The notes under the pieces were generated by a model that was not told where the DNA came from, did not search any database, and saw only the letters and a list, made by a program, of their open reading frames with translations. Positions 43,492 to 55,364 of a stretch of 64,000 bases of DNA are shown in pieces; within the stretch, counting starts at the first letter, position 1, and every line of letters starts with the position of its first letter. The translations under genes and the position numbers were made by a program. This DNA is from Paenibacillus lactis (lineage in GTDB: Bacteria > Bacillota > Bacilli > Paenibacillales > Paenibacillaceae): the NCBI RefSeq assembly GCF_017873605.1, contig NZ_JAGGKI010000001.1:124001-188000 (forward strand), in the 5' to 3' direction.

Positions 43492-43773
43492 TTATACTGC
43501 CGTGGCAATATGAATCGTTCCGAAAGCAGGCACTGTTCCCGTCAGAAGCGCGGCCACCAACAAGTTGTCGACTGTGAGACTAAGACTGTTAAATCCAGGA
43601 ATAACATAAGTGGTTACCGGTTCATTGACGCGGGTTAGGACGAGCCCCACCGCTCCTTCAGAAAAGTTGTTGACGATTATGGTGGCAGGATCGCCTCCTG
43701 TCAGGTTCTCGTAATAGGATTTACCGACTTGCGGCGCCAAATCAAATATTTGTTCCGGAAGCAATATAGCCAT
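43492..43773 (-). CDS. Small beta-rich protein of unknown function
   Basis: A 93-residue protein with no Cys, no signal peptide and an alternating hydrophobic pattern (ATIIVNNFSEGAVGLVLTRV; PGFNSLSLTVDNLLVAALLTG) typical of an all-beta sandwich. The PG-x-S-x-S-x-TV-x-NL pattern loosely resembles DUF3992-type spore appendage subunits, but the usual cysteines are missing, so this is only a suggestion. AGGAGAGGAGGTAACTCCA is a strong ribosome site, a terminator follows, and a SigK-like promoter precedes. The gene sits alone in AT-rich DNA between ywzB and atpC, which may mean late acquisition. Confidence 0.75.
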   Translation of the reverse strand: MAILLPEQIFDLAPQVGKSYYENLTGGDPATIIVNNFSEGAVGLVLTRVNEPVTTYVIPGFNSLSLTVDNLLVAALLTGTVPAFGTIHIATAV

Positions 43774-43803
43774 TGGAGTTACCTCCTCTCCTATTGGATG
43801 CTA

Positions 43804-43832
43804 CAGTTTATGCTACGAATCTAGCAAAAGTT
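43804..43832 (-). promoter_or_regulatory. Possible SigK promoter of the 93-residue gene
   Basis: Minus strand AAC, 17 nt, CATAAACTG, compared with SigK MAC-N16/17-CATAnnnTA. The consensus is short, so this could be chance. Confidence 0.35.
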
Positions 43833-43952
43833 ATGGATATTTGGTGCCTTATACCGGCATATTTTCATAGATTCATAATTTCCCCCTATCCGTTGGCTGA
43901 TATTGTAGCTTGGGTCTAATCGTTCTGTAGCTTCTCCGTTTTTCGCGCAAAA

Positions 43953-43996
43953 TAAAAAAGACAGCCCGCCGCAATAGCATTGCAGCCAAGCTGTCT
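43953..43996 (-). terminator. Intrinsic terminator of the atp operon
   Basis: Minus strand AGACAGC...GCTGCAAT / ATTGC-GC...GCTGTCT, a two-part stem, followed by TTTTTATTTT. Confidence 0.9.
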
Positions 43997-44002
43997 GTAC
44001 GA

Positions 44003-44407
44003 TTAACCTTGGGTTACCTTAATCCGGTTCATCGCTCTTTGCAGAGCGAGCTCTGCACGGCGATGGTCGATTTCGTCCTGTCTTCCTTTCGCGTTCAAGC
44101 GGGCTTGCGCGCGCTCTTTCGCGGCTTCTGCACGCTCCCGATCGATTTCGTTCGCTCGCTCGGCGCTTTCAGCCAGGATGACAACCTTATCTTTGCGGAC
44201 TTCGACGAACCCGCCTTGTACCGCAAACGGGGTGCGTTCATTACCGATCTTCACATAGACAGGAGCTATCTGAAGAGGCGTCACGAAAGGAATATGCCCA
44301 GGCAAAATGCCCAGCTCCCCTTCCACCCCGCGCACCGTAACACTGTTCACTTGCTCGGAATAAACGACGCGGTCCGGTGTTACGATTTCCAACAAAAAGG
44401 TGCTCAC
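44003..44407 (-). CDS. atpC: ATP synthase epsilon subunit
   Basis: Central-stalk subunit coupling rotation and inhibiting ATPase activity. About 134 residues: an N-terminal beta barrel (STFLLEIVTPDRVVYSE, GVEGELGILPGHIPFVTPL) and a C-terminal helical hairpin rich in Ala/Arg (RERAEAAKERAQARLN). I chose GTG at 44407, 8 nt after GGAGGG, because STFLLEIVTPDR is the usual start; the ATG two codons upstream is too close to the ribosome site. Last gene of the atp operon. Confidence 0.96.
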   Translation of the reverse strand: MSTFLLEIVTPDRVVYSEQVNSVTVRGVEGELGILPGHIPFVTPLQIAPVYVKIGNERTPFAVQGGFVEVRKDKVVILAESAERANEIDRERAEAAKERAQARLNAKGRQDEIDHRRAELALQRAMNRIKVTQG

Positions 44408-44503
44408 TTCCATCCCTCCTCACCGTTATCCGCGAATCACTCGCATACCAGGCTGCATGGCTGCAGCCCGATATGGTCAGATACACCCGCGAAGGTGTCC
44501 GGC

Positions 44504-45928
<1,425 letters not shown>

Positions 45929-45999
45929 TCACTATGGCAAGTGCTCTTCTTAAACCGCATATTTCATGATCGATAGATTCCGATAAAATATCAATGATA

Positions 46000-46860
46000 T
46001 TACTGCTGCGCGTTTGCACCAGCGACAATCTCCGAGATTTCCTGCGTAATCGCTGCCTGGCGGGCACGGTTGTACGTCAGGGTAAGCTCCGAGATCAGCT
46101 TGCTTGCATTCTTCGTAGCCGCACCCATTGCCGTCATTTTCGCGCCAAGCTCACTTGCTTTGGCATTTAACATCGCGCTGAAAATGAGGGTTTCGGCGTA
46201 TTTCGGAAGAAGCACTTCAAGCACGCGCTCCGGTGAAGGCTCGTATTCATAGCTCGCTACCGAGACGCCGCCGCCGATGTTCTCCATCGGGAGAAGCTGA
46301 TCGACCTGCGGATCCTGCGTCAACGCATTAACGAAGCGGTTATAGCATACGAACAGCTCATCGATCTTGCCGTTCTCGTATTGGCCGACAGCCGCATTCG
46401 CAATCGCCTTGATATCGCCGAAGGTCGGGCTGTCCGACAATTCGGTCAGCTCTTCCACAACCGGCATTTCTCTGCGGCGGAAGTAGTCGCGACCTTTGCG
46501 TCCGATGACGAAAATGCAGTATTCGTCCTTGGATTGGTGACGTTCCGCAATGAAATTAGACACTTTACGCAAAATGTTGGAGTTCGACGCACCGGCAAGA
46601 CCGCGGTCGGACGTAATAACGAGGTAACCGGTCTTCTTCACCTCGCGTTTCTCCAGCATCGGGTGGCTGATTCCTTGGGTGCCGGCGGCAATGCTGCCAA
46701 CCACTTCTTTCAGCTTATCCGAGTATGGAAGTGCAGCGGTTGCTTTCTCCTGAGCTCTTCTGAGCTTGGCGGCGGCAACCATCTCCATCGCTTTGGTGAT
46801 CTGCTTCGTGTTTTGGATACTCTTGATTTGCCGTTTAATATCACGTAATCCTCTTGCCAT
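46000..46860 (-). CDS. atpG: ATP synthase gamma subunit
   Basis: Rotor shaft of F1, 286 residues. The N-terminus (MARGLRDIKRQIKSIQNTKQITKAMEMVA) and C-terminus (MGAATKNASKLISELTLTYNRARQAAITQEISEIVAGA) are the two long helices forming the coiled coil. TSDRGLAGASNSNI is the other conserved block. AAGGTGGTGA precedes the ATG. The 228-bp gap to atpA is unusually long for an atp operon and is filled with four palindromic repeats. Confidence 0.98.
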   Translation of the reverse strand: MARGLRDIKRQIKSIQNTKQITKAMEMVAAAKLRRAQEKATAALPYSDKLKEVVGSIAAGTQGISHPMLEKREVKKTGYLVITSDRGLAGASNSNILRKVSNFIAERHQSKDEYCIFVIGRKGRDYFRRREMPVVEELTELSDSPTFGDIKAIANAAVGQYENGKIDELFVCYNRFVNALTQDPQVDQLLPMENIGGGVSVASYEYEPSPERVLEVLLPKYAETLIFSAMLNAKASELGAKMTAMGAATKNASKLISELTLTYNRARQAAITQEISEIVAGANAQQ

Positions 46861-46876
46861 GATTTCACCACCTTAA

Positions 46877-47017
46877 AGCTTTGGCGAAGCCAAAGCTAAC
46901 TTCGTAAGCGTAGACCTAACTTTGGCGGAGCCAAAGTTACTTCGTAAGCGTAAACTTAACTTTGGCTGAAACCAAAGTTGCTTGTTAATCCAGCTCGCTT
47001 TGGCTTTAGCCAAAGTT
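46877..47017. repeat. Array of four palindromes between atpA and atpG
   Basis: Units start at 46877, 46918, 46958 and 46997, a period of 39-41 bp. Each core is (A/G)CTTTGGC-nnn-GCCAAAG(C/T) or a near match, with the spacer ACTTCGTAAGCGTA shared by units 1 and 2. Unit 1 has G-C and unit 2 A-T at the same stem position, so pairing is maintained. The cores form stable 8-9-bp hairpins in the operon mRNA. Confidence 0.9.
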
Positions 47018-47088
47018 ACATTCCATATGATGAAAGAGGATACCGGACATTGCCGCCCGGTTCCCCTCCTTGTGCCAAACCCAGGAGC

Positions 47089-48618
<1,530 letters not shown>

Positions 48619-48621
48619 CTA

Positions 48622-49167
48622 CTATGCTCGTCTATTAAAAGACTTTTCGAGACGCTCCAGCTTGCCGGCGAGGCTTCCGTCATACAGCTTGTCGCCGATC
48701 ACGACTTTCAAGCCGCCGAGCAGGCTTTCGTCTACCACATTGGTCACCCGGATATTCTGCTGAGCCAGCTGTCCGAATTCCGTGGCTACTTGTTCTTTTT
48801 CCTGATCGCTAAGCGGGTAGGTAGAATAGACTGTGGCATCCGCCATTCCCAGGCTGGCACCCTGAATCTTCACGTAACTGTTCAGAAGCTCGGCAAACAT
48901 TTCCGTACGCCCTCTTTCAAGAAGCAGCTCGATGGTATTCAGCACAGGCTGCGAAACCTTTCCTGCTAACGCCCTTTTCAAAACGTCCATTTTTACGGAC
49001 AGCGGAATATTCGGCGTGGAGATGAACTTCTGAATGTCCGCGTCTCCTTCGATCGCCGATACGACGGCGCGCAATTCCGCTTCCACTTCCAGACCCTTCT
49101 GCTGCTGAGCCGCCACGTCGAACAGCGCCCGCGCATACCGCTTGGCTGCTACTGTATTTTGGCTCAT
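48622..49167 (-). CDS. atpH: ATP synthase delta subunit
   Basis: Peripheral-stalk subunit linking b to the top of F1, 181 residues. The N-terminal six-helix domain starts VAAKRYARALFDVAAQQ, and the C-terminal beta part has VTNVVDESLLGGLKVVIGDKLYDGSLAGKLERLEK. The ATG overlaps the atpF stop (ATGA), with GGAGGCAGACC upstream. Translationally coupled to atpF. Confidence 0.97.
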   Translation of the reverse strand: MSQNTVAAKRYARALFDVAAQQQKGLEVEAELRAVVSAIEGDADIQKFISTPNIPLSVKMDVLKRALAGKVSQPVLNTIELLLERGRTEMFAELLNSYVKIQGASLGMADATVYSTYPLSDQEKEQVATEFGQLAQQNIRVTNVVDESLLGGLKVVIGDKLYDGSLAGKLERLEKSFNRRA

Positions 49168-49652
49168 GGTCTGCCTCCTACCTCTTTAAGGTATTGGTCA
49201 ACCAGTTCTTCCTGTGCTTTATCATTCTTAACTTCCCGTTCAATCAGCTTGGATGCAATCTTGACGGAAACGCTGCCCAGCTCGCTGCGGAGCTCTTCGA
49301 CTGCCTTCTTCTTCTCGTTCTCGATATCCCGGACCGCTTCGGATTTGAGACGAACCGCCTCTTCCTTGGCTTGCTCCAGAATTTGCTCAGCCTGCTTGTT
49401 GCTCGTTTGTCTGGAACGCTCGATAATATCGTGAGCGTCTTGACGCGCTTGCTCCAGTGCCTTCTTCTGCTCTTCTACGTAAGCAGCCGCCTGCTGGCGG
49501 GTCTGTGCCGCTTCGTTCATCTGGCTCATAACCAGCTCACGACGCTGCTCCATGATGCCGAACAATTTGCTGAATGCAAATTTTTGAAGCAAAAAATAAA
49601 GAACAATAAACGAAATGATCGTGATTACGATATTTTCCCATAGAATGTTCAT
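49164..49652 (-). CDS. atpF: ATP synthase b subunit
   Basis: Peripheral-stalk subunit of 162 residues: one N-terminal membrane helix (IVITIISFIVLYFLLQKFAF) and a very long charged helix with Ala-rich 11-residue pattern that dimerises. ATG 49652 follows AAGGAGTGACCTCA by 8 nt; the in-frame GTG 9 nt earlier lies on the ribosome site. A 96-bp gap separates it from atpE. Confidence 0.97.
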   Translation of the reverse strand: MNILWENIVITIISFIVLYFLLQKFAFSKLFGIMEQRRELVMSQMNEAAQTRQQAAAYVEEQKKALEQARQDAHDIIERSRQTSNKQAEQILEQAKEEAVRLKSEAVRDIENEKKKAVEELRSELGSVSVKIASKLIEREVKNDKAQEELVDQYLKEVGGRP

Positions 49653-49747
49653 TGAGGTCACTCCTTTCCATCAACACGAAGTGCGGTGCCTAACAAAACG
49701 AAGGCGCGGATGGCATCGGCCCTCCCCGCCAAACCGTTGTATTGTTA

Positions 49748-49975
<228 letters not shown>

Positions 49976-50062
49976 TTAAAATTGGTTCATAATAGAGTGG
50001 TAGTGCTATAAATATATCTCTTTCGAAAAACACCGCTGTCACGGCGGATTCGTCCGAGTGAA

Positions 50063-50824
50063 TCAATGCTCTTCATGAATCGTTGTTTGCGAAATGTACA
50101 CCATGGTTAAGATTGTAAAGATAAACGCTTGCAGTGCTCCGATGAAGATACTGAAGCCTTGCCATGCGGCCATGAACGGAATACCGAAGAAGCCGGTTTT
50201 CAGAATGACCGTGATCAGAACTTCCCCTGCGAAAATGTTCGCATATAGCCGGATCGCCAGAGCGATTGGCTTCGCCAGGTTCTCAATGATGTTAAGCGGC
50301 AGGAAGATCGGGAATGGTTCGATATAGTGCTTCAGGTAATGCTTGCGGTTCAGCTTCAGGCCCAGGTAGTTCATGAGCACAAATACGACAAGCGCCAGCC
50401 CCGCAGTAACGGAAATGTCCGCTGTTGGTGATTTCCACCACAAGACGTGAGCGTAGTGTCCCGGCTCGAGACCAACCGTAGCCTCAATTGTCTTACCGAA
50501 GACTTTGAAATCTGCCGGCAAGTCGGTGATAACCGAGAACGGCAAGCCGAGCAGGTTCGCTACGAAGATGAATAGAATCAGAGTCAGGCCCAGGGATATG
50601 TACGCCTTCCCCTTCTTCAGATCCATAGCGCTTGCTACGACACCCTGCACAAATTCCACTACCCATTCCATGAAGTTCTGCAGTTTGGAAGGGTTTTCGA
50701 CAGATAGATTCCGAACAGCCAGACGCACAAGCACAAAGACAATGATCCCTGTAACCAGCAGCATCATGACAGCGGATAGATCCAGACGGAATCCACCTAA
50801 ATCAATAATCGGTGATTCATGCAT
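50063..50824 (-). CDS. atpB: ATP synthase a subunit
   Basis: Stator channel subunit, 253 residues, about six membrane helices. The essential Arg is in AKPIALAIRLYANIFAGEVLI, and the last helix has the conserved Gln region ALQAFIFTILTMVYI. ATG 50824 (MHESPIIDLGGFRLD) is preceded by AAAGGGGTGA at a slightly long distance; the in-frame upstream stretch is basic and unlike the family. Starts 35 nt past the atpI stop. Confidence 0.97.
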   Translation of the reverse strand: MHESPIIDLGGFRLDLSAVMMLLVTGIIVFVLVRLAVRNLSVENPSKLQNFMEWVVEFVQGVVASAMDLKKGKAYISLGLTLILFIFVANLLGLPFSVITDLPADFKVFGKTIEATVGLEPGHYAHVLWWKSPTADISVTAGLALVVFVLMNYLGLKLNRKHYLKHYIEPFPIFLPLNIIENLAKPIALAIRLYANIFAGEVLITVILKTGFFGIPFMAAWQGFSIFIGALQAFIFTILTMVYISQTTIHEEH

Positions 50825-50859
50825 AGAATTATTTTCACCCCTTTCCAAGTTAGCGCTGA

Positions 50860-51237
50860 TCAATGATTGTTTCTCAAACTGAATACAATGCTGACAGGAA
50901 TGGTCAACAATTGGGGGATGAACAGACCGGCGATAGCGCCGCCGAGCGACACTTGTTCGAGCTTCGCCGCGAAGACGACGATCAGAAAGCCGATGCATAG
51001 TCTCGTGATGAAGCCGAAGTTGTATCTCTTCGGTTCAGGATTGACAGCCAATTGTGCCAGCTGCTGCACTTTCATGGAAAGGAAGCGAACATTAAACAAT
51101 CCCGCCGCCATGCCCATGATCATCCCCACGATGACGGGGCGATATTCCGGGTAAAGAGCCCATCCCAGAAACAAGGCAGACAATAAGAGCAATGATACTC
51201 TAAATACAGCGTTCACAATGGAAGTCAGATCATTCAC
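50860..51237 (-). CDS. atpI: ATP synthase protein I
   Basis: A 125-residue four-helix membrane protein, family AtpI/UncI, thought to help c-ring assembly or Mg2+ supply. Segments: VNAVFRVSLLLLSALFLGWAL, VIVGMIMGMAAGLFNVRFL, FITRLCIGFLIVVFAAKLEQ and GLFIPQLLTIPVSIVFSL. Start GTG 51237 after GGGGGCACAAA; it overlaps atpZ by 8 nt. Confidence 0.9.
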   Translation of the reverse strand: MNDLTSIVNAVFRVSLLLLSALFLGWALYPEYRPVIVGMIMGMAAGLFNVRFLSMKVQQLAQLAVNPEPKRYNFGFITRLCIGFLIVVFAAKLEQVSLGGAIAGLFIPQLLTIPVSIVFSLRNNH

Positions 51238-51463
51238 TTTGTGCCCCCAGAAACTTTTTAATGAGAAGAGCAATATTCAAAATCCCTATAAAGAGCCCTA
51301 AAACGGTTCCAATCGCCAACCAGTATCTGGGCCCGTCCAGCCATTCGGCCAGCCACTTGCCTGTCAAAAAACCGATTACGATATACACGGCCAGTAATCC
51401 ACCGGCCCCGCTGATATACAGCGCTATCAACCAAGGGTTGTCTTGACTATTCGGATTTTTCAT
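51230..51463 (-). CDS. atpZ: AtpZ/AtpI-family membrane protein
   Basis: A 77-residue two-helix protein, first gene of the atp operon. NPWLIALYISGAGGLLAVYIVIGFLTGKWL and YWLAIGTVLGLFIGILNIALLI are the two helices of the ATPase gene 1 family. ATG 51463 lies 4 nt after AGAGGT, and only 20-25 nt after the promoter's -10, giving a very short leader. Confidence 0.87.
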   Translation of the reverse strand: MKNPNSQDNPWLIALYISGAGGLLAVYIVIGFLTGKWLAEWLDGPRYWLAIGTVLGLFIGILNIALLIKKFLGAQSE

Positions 51464-51484
51464 ATAAACCTCTAATCCCAACTC

Positions 51485-51514
51485 ATTTTACTGAATATGA
51501 CAAGACTTTGTCAA
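51485..51514 (-). promoter_or_regulatory. SigA promoter of the atp operon
   Basis: Minus strand perfect TTGACA, 18 nt, TAAAAT, just ahead of atpZ. Confidence 0.85.
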
Positions 51515-51548
51515 TGAATCGATTTTTTGATTTTCCGTGTAAAATCGG

Positions 51549-51580
51549 GCGTTTTGGGCTCCCTAAACTGCGCAAAACGC
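51549..51580 (-). terminator. Hairpin after mnaA, possible terminator
   Basis: Minus strand GCGTTTTG / CAAAACGC, 8-bp exact stem with a 16-nt loop, followed by CCGATTTT. The U-tract is poor, so termination may be partial. Confidence 0.45.
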
Positions 51581-51638
51581 CGCGGTAACCGTACAGTTCA
51601 ACTGTATGCTGTCCCCTTGCGAATCAGAATGCGGCAAA

Positions 51639-52796
51639 CTATGCCTTTGTGAACATTCTGTGAAATTCTTCGGGGCGTTCTTTGAGGATGCCAAAATGGT
51701 GCAAAATCGCATTGACAATCCGCTGGGAAGCTTGTCCATCGCCATATGGATTCGCCGCCTTGCTCATCTTCTCATACAGCGCATCATCCGTCAGAAGAGC
51801 CTTAATCCGACTATATACCTGCTCTTCTTCCGTCCCTACCAGCTCCAGCGTTCCGGCCTCAATGCCCTCCGGACGCTCGGTCGTATCCCGGAGCACCAGC
51901 GTCGGTACGCCGAAGGAAGGCGCCTCCTCCTGCATGCCGCCGGAATCGGTAATGATGAGGTGCGTATGCGGGTAGAAATTGTTCATATCCACCACATCCA
52001 GCGGATCAATCAGCTTGATGCGCGGATGGTCGCCCAGAATCCGGTGAGCCGGCTCCTTCACCGCAGGACTCGGGTGAACCGGATAGACGATCGCAATATC
52101 CTCGAACTCATTGGCAATGCGCTTCACAGCCTCGAAAATTTGACGATGCGGCTCCCCGTGGGATTCCCGGCGGTGCGCCGTCATCAGGATCAGTCGCTTG
52201 CCCTCGGCCCAATCCAGCACCGGATGCGTATAGTCGTCACGCACCGTATATTGGAATACGTCCGTAGCCGTATTGCCCGTTACATAAATGCGCGACTCCG
52301 GCTTGTTCTCTCTGCGGAGATTGTCCGCGGACCATTCGGTCGGCGCGAAATGGACATCCGCCAATACGCCGGTCAGCTGCCGATTCATCTCCTCCGGATA
52401 CGGAGACAGCTTGTTCCATGTCCGAAGGCCGGCTTCGACGTGGCCGACCTGGATCTGCTGCAGGAAGGCCGCATAGCTCGCCAGGAACGTCGTCAGCGTG
52501 TCGCCGTGCACGAGCACGATATCCGGCTTAGCCTCGCGCAGCACCGGCTCAAGACCTTCCAGAACGCGAACGGTGATTTCATTTAATGTCTGGCGTTCCT
52601 TCATGACGTCCAGGTCATAGTCCGGAACAATCTTGAACACCTCAAGCACCTGATCCAGCATCTGTCGGTGCTGGGCCGTAACGCACACCACGGATTCAAT
52701 ATGCTCTGGGTGACGCTGCAGCTCCAAAATGAGCGGCGCCATCTTGATCGCTTCAGGGCGCACCCCGAATATGGTCATCACTTTCACTTTAGACAT
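51639..52796 (-). CDS. mnaA: UDP-N-acetylglucosamine 2-epimerase (non-hydrolysing)
   Basis: Converts UDP-GlcNAc to UDP-ManNAc, donor for TagA and hence for the SLH-binding wall polymer. The 385-residue enzyme has TIFGVRPEAIKMAPLI, VLVHGDTLTTFLAS, VGHVEAGLRTWN (catalytic Glu), TAHRRESHGEP and TDSGGMQEEAPSFGVPTLVLRDTTERPE, the family signature with its catalytic acids. Start ATG after GGAGAGGTAATATCAGCC. It sits between upp and the atp operon, well away from the tagO-tagA-csaB genes it would serve. Confidence 0.96.
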   Translation of the reverse strand: MSKVKVMTIFGVRPEAIKMAPLILELQRHPEHIESVVCVTAQHRQMLDQVLEVFKIVPDYDLDVMKERQTLNEITVRVLEGLEPVLREAKPDIVLVHGDTLTTFLASYAAFLQQIQVGHVEAGLRTWNKLSPYPEEMNRQLTGVLADVHFAPTEWSADNLRRENKPESRIYVTGNTATDVFQYTVRDDYTHPVLDWAEGKRLILMTAHRRESHGEPHRQIFEAVKRIANEFEDIAIVYPVHPSPAVKEPAHRILGDHPRIKLIDPLDVVDMNNFYPHTHLIITDSGGMQEEAPSFGVPTLVLRDTTERPEGIEAGTLELVGTEEEQVYSRIKALLTDDALYEKMSKAANPYGDGQASQRIVNAILHHFGILKERPEEFHRMFTKA

Positions 52797-52888
52797 GGCT
52801 GATATTACCTCTCCTTATCATCCTTGCTTCCGATCCCGCCGGCCTCCCTGGTCAGGCAAGCCGGTTAGCGGACAGTCAGCGGATTCTA

Positions 52889-53518
52889 TTATTTCGTCCC
52901 GTAGAGCCGGTCTCCCGCATCGCCTAAACCAGGTACGATGTATCCATGGTCGTTGAGACCCTCGTCCAATGCAGCAACATAGATGTCCACATCCGGGTGC
53001 GCTTCCTGGACCGCCTTAACGCCTTCCGGCGCGGCTACGAGATTCATCATTTTAATCTGGGTGCAGCCCCGCTTCTTCAAGACGTCGATCGCAGCAATCG
53101 CGGAGCCTCCTGTTGCGAGCATCGGGTCGATTACGATCAATTCTCTTTCGGTCACATCAGTCGGCAGCTTCGTGTAGTATTCCACGGGCTGCAGCGTTTC
53201 CGGATCACGGAACAAGCCGACGTGCCCGACCTTTGCTGCCGGCAGAAGCTTGACCACCCCGTCCAGCATGCCTAAACCGGCACGGAGAATCGGCACCAGC
53301 CCGAGCATGCGGCCCGAGATAACCTTGCCTTCGGTTTCGGCGACCGGGGTTTGGACGGAAATCGTTTCAAGCGGAACCTCCCGCGTGATTTCATAAGCCA
53401 TTAATGTCGCGACCTCATCTACAAGCTCGCGAAAGTCTTTTGTGTTAGTCCGCATATCGCGAATAAATGTTAGTTTGTGTTGAATCAACGGGTGATCACA
53501 AATCACCAATTTTCCCAT
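52889..53518 (-). CDS. upp: Uracil phosphoribosyltransferase
   Basis: Salvages uracil to UMP with PRPP. The 209-residue protein begins [20 protein letters not shown], has the PRPP loop [19 protein letters not shown] and the uracil-binding C-terminus [34 protein letters not shown] precedes the ATG. It follows glyA in the same order as B. subtilis but beyond the glyA terminator and with its own promoter. Confidence 0.98.
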   Translation of the reverse strand: MGKLVICDHPLIQHKLTFIRDMRTNTKDFRELVDEVATLMAYEITREVPLETISVQTPVAETEGKVISGRMLGLVPILRAGLGMLDGVVKLLPAAKVGHVGLFRDPETLQPVEYYTKLPTDVTERELIVIDPMLATGGSAIAAIDVLKKRGCTQIKMMNLVAAPEGVKAVQEAHPDVDIYVAALDEGLNDHGYIVPGLGDAGDRLYGTK

Positions 53519-53594
53519 GTCAGGTCCCTCCGGTTGGATACAAATATGTTTTCAATATGGGCGTATAATATGGTAAGCTCCATAAATCCTGTCT

Positions 53595-53603
53595 ATTATA
53601 TCA
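53595..53603 (-). promoter_or_regulatory. Extended -10 promoter of upp
   Basis: Minus strand TGATATAAT, an extended -10 (TGnTATAAT) about 75 nt before upp. The -35 is poor, as is usual for this class. Confidence 0.6.
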
Positions 53604-53772
53604 TTCCCTCCGGCCATTTGACACCCGCATAGGTCATGTTTCTTTCGACTCGAAGGGCACGTTAAAGCTCCTCGCCACCCACCCTATATACGGTTCCCAT
53701 TTTTTCCAACAAAGATGCTCCTTCCAGGATTCAAACGACCTGCCTCTCGCAGCCGAAACCCTCCATATGCAA

Positions 53773-53816
53773 AAAAAGGGTATTCCTGCAGGTTCATAAC
53801 CCTGAGGAATACCCAC
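53773..53816 (-). terminator. Intrinsic terminator of glyA
   Basis: Minus strand GGGTATTCCT...GGGTT / AACC...AGGAATACCC, a 10-bp outer and 4-bp inner stem, followed by seven T. Confidence 0.93.
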
Positions 53817-53830
53817 CCCGTCGATCCCGA

Positions 53831-55081
53831 TTAGTACTTGAGGTCCGGATACAGCGGATACTGATCCGTCAGCTCGGCAACCATACGGCCTGCTTTCTCG
53901 AGCGTCGCCTCATCCTTCGGAGCCTTCAGCGTCATCGCGATGATCTTCGCGATGGTCACCATGGCCTGCTCATCCATGCCGCGCGACGTAACCGCCGGCG
54001 TACCGATCCGAATGCCGCTGGTAACGAACGGGCTGGTCGGGTCGAACGGAATCGCATTTTTGTTGACGGTGATGCCGATCGAATCCAGCACCTTCTCCGC
54101 ATCCTTGCCGGTGATATCCAGATTGCGCGTATCCACCAGCATCAAATGGTTATCCGTTCCACCGGAAACGATGTTCAGGCCTTCCTCAATCAGCGTGTCG
54201 GCCAGTACCTTCGCATTGTTCACGACATTTTGAGCATAGATCTTGAAGGACGGATCCAGCGCTTCGCCAAGAGCAACAGCCTTCGATGCGATGACATGCA
54301 TCAGCGGTCCGCCCTGCGATCCCGGGAATACGGCCTTGTCGATCGCTTGCGCCCAAGCTTTTTTGCACAGAATCATGCCGCCGCGCGGCCCGCGGAGCGT
54401 CTTATGCGTCGTTGTGGTCACGAAATGCGCGTGCGGAACCGGATTCGGGTGAAGACCAGCCGCAACAAGACCTGCGATATGAGCCATATCGACCATAAAC
54501 AGCGCGCCGACATCACTCGCGATCGCGGCCAGCTTCTCGAAATCAATGATGCGCGGATAGGCGCTGGCACCGGCAACGATCAGACGAGGGCGATGCTTGA
54601 ACGCCGCTTTGCGGACTTCATCATAATCAATGAGGAACGTGTCCTCTTGAACGCCGTAAGCCACGAAATTGTACAGCAGACCGGAGGCATTGACCGGGCT
54701 TCCGTGCGTCAGGTGACCGCCATGGGCAAGGTTCATGCCAAGAACGGTATCGCCAGGCTTGAGCGCTGCAAGGTATACCGCCATATTCGCCTGCGCGCCG
54801 GAGTGCGGCTGCACGTTGGCATGATCGGCTCCAAACAGTTCCTTCGCACGGTCACGAGCGATATCCTCGACAATGTCGACACGCTCGCATCCGCCGTAGT
54901 AGCGTTTGCCTGGGTAGCCTTCCGCATATTTATTGGTGAGGACGGTGCCCATCGCTTCCATGACCGCTTCGCTGACAATATTCTCCGATGCAATCAGTTC
55001 GATATTGCTGCGCTGGCGCTTCAGCTCCAGCTCCATCGCTTCAAGTACAGCAGGATCGTTCTTACGCAAATGTTCCATCAT
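53831..55081 (-). CDS. glyA: Serine hydroxymethyltransferase
   Basis: PLP enzyme converting serine and tetrahydrofolate to glycine and 5,10-methylene-THF, the main one-carbon source for purines and thymidylate. The 416-residue protein has [36 protein letters not shown], and the PLP-lysine site [31 protein letters not shown] precedes the first ATG. Upstream genes ywlG and rpiB share its orientation, with a ZTP riboswitch at their head; the dispersed repeat at 55166-55298 lies between ywlG and glyA. Confidence 0.98.
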   Translation of the reverse strand: MMEHLRKNDPAVLEAMELELKRQRSNIELIASENIVSEAVMEAMGTVLTNKYAEGYPGKRYYGGCERVDIVEDIARDRAKELFGADHANVQPHSGAQANMAVYLAALKPGDTVLGMNLAHGGHLTHGSPVNASGLLYNFVAYGVQEDTFLIDYDEVRKAAFKHRPRLIVAGASAYPRIIDFEKLAAIASDVGALFMVDMAHIAGLVAAGLHPNPVPHAHFVTTTTHKTLRGPRGGMILCKKAWAQAIDKAVFPGSQGGPLMHVIASKAVALGEALDPSFKIYAQNVVNNAKVLADTLIEEGLNIVSGGTDNHLMLVDTRNLDITGKDAEKVLDSIGITVNKNAIPFDPTSPFVTSGIRIGTPAVTSRGMDEQAMVTIAKIIAMTLKAPKDEATLEKAGRMVAELTDQYPLYPDLKY

Positions 55082-55165
55082 TTTTATATCCTCCTATGAT
55101 CCAAAATCTTACTATAAATATCCTGTTTCCGTATTACACAGGGCCAACTACCAAATGGGATGTGG

Positions 55166-55298
55166 GGCAAGTACGTGAAATGTTTCTACAATCGCTGTTG
55201 CTCCCGGATTTCTTTGATCTATTGAATTCATCCAAGGTAGAAATCCGTTCACAAAGGCGAACACTACCATTTTTTCGAAATCATTTCACTCCCTTGCC
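55166..55298. repeat. Dispersed inverted-repeat family 1, copy C
   Basis: Ends GGCAAG...CTTGCC; second arms GTGAAATG-TTTC / GAAA-TCATTTCAC; inner arms CGGATTTCT / AGAAATCCG; small hairpin GTTC-ACAAAGGC-GAAC. Against copy A, the pairs T-A/C-G, G-C/A-T and T-A/G-C change together on both strands of the stem. It separates ywlG from glyA inside an otherwise co-directional unit. Confidence 0.9.
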
Positions 55299-55364
55299 TG
55301 CATCTCTTTCTTTAGTTAACCCTACAAACAAACAAAACAGGATGTCCAAGCCGTTCCAATCGAA

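Larger units (their letters stand above)
53519..53830. other. Intergenic region between upp and glyA
   Basis: About 310 bp: the glyA terminator (53773-53816), an extended -10 promoter for upp (53595-53603), and roughly 150 bp in which I see nothing. No pyrimidine-binding (PyrR) leader structure is apparent. Confidence 0.6.

Noticed and set aside
46877-47017. CRISPR array
   Set aside because: Only four units; the 'spacers' are partly identical and the repeats are self-complementary hairpins with drifting sequence. No cas genes.
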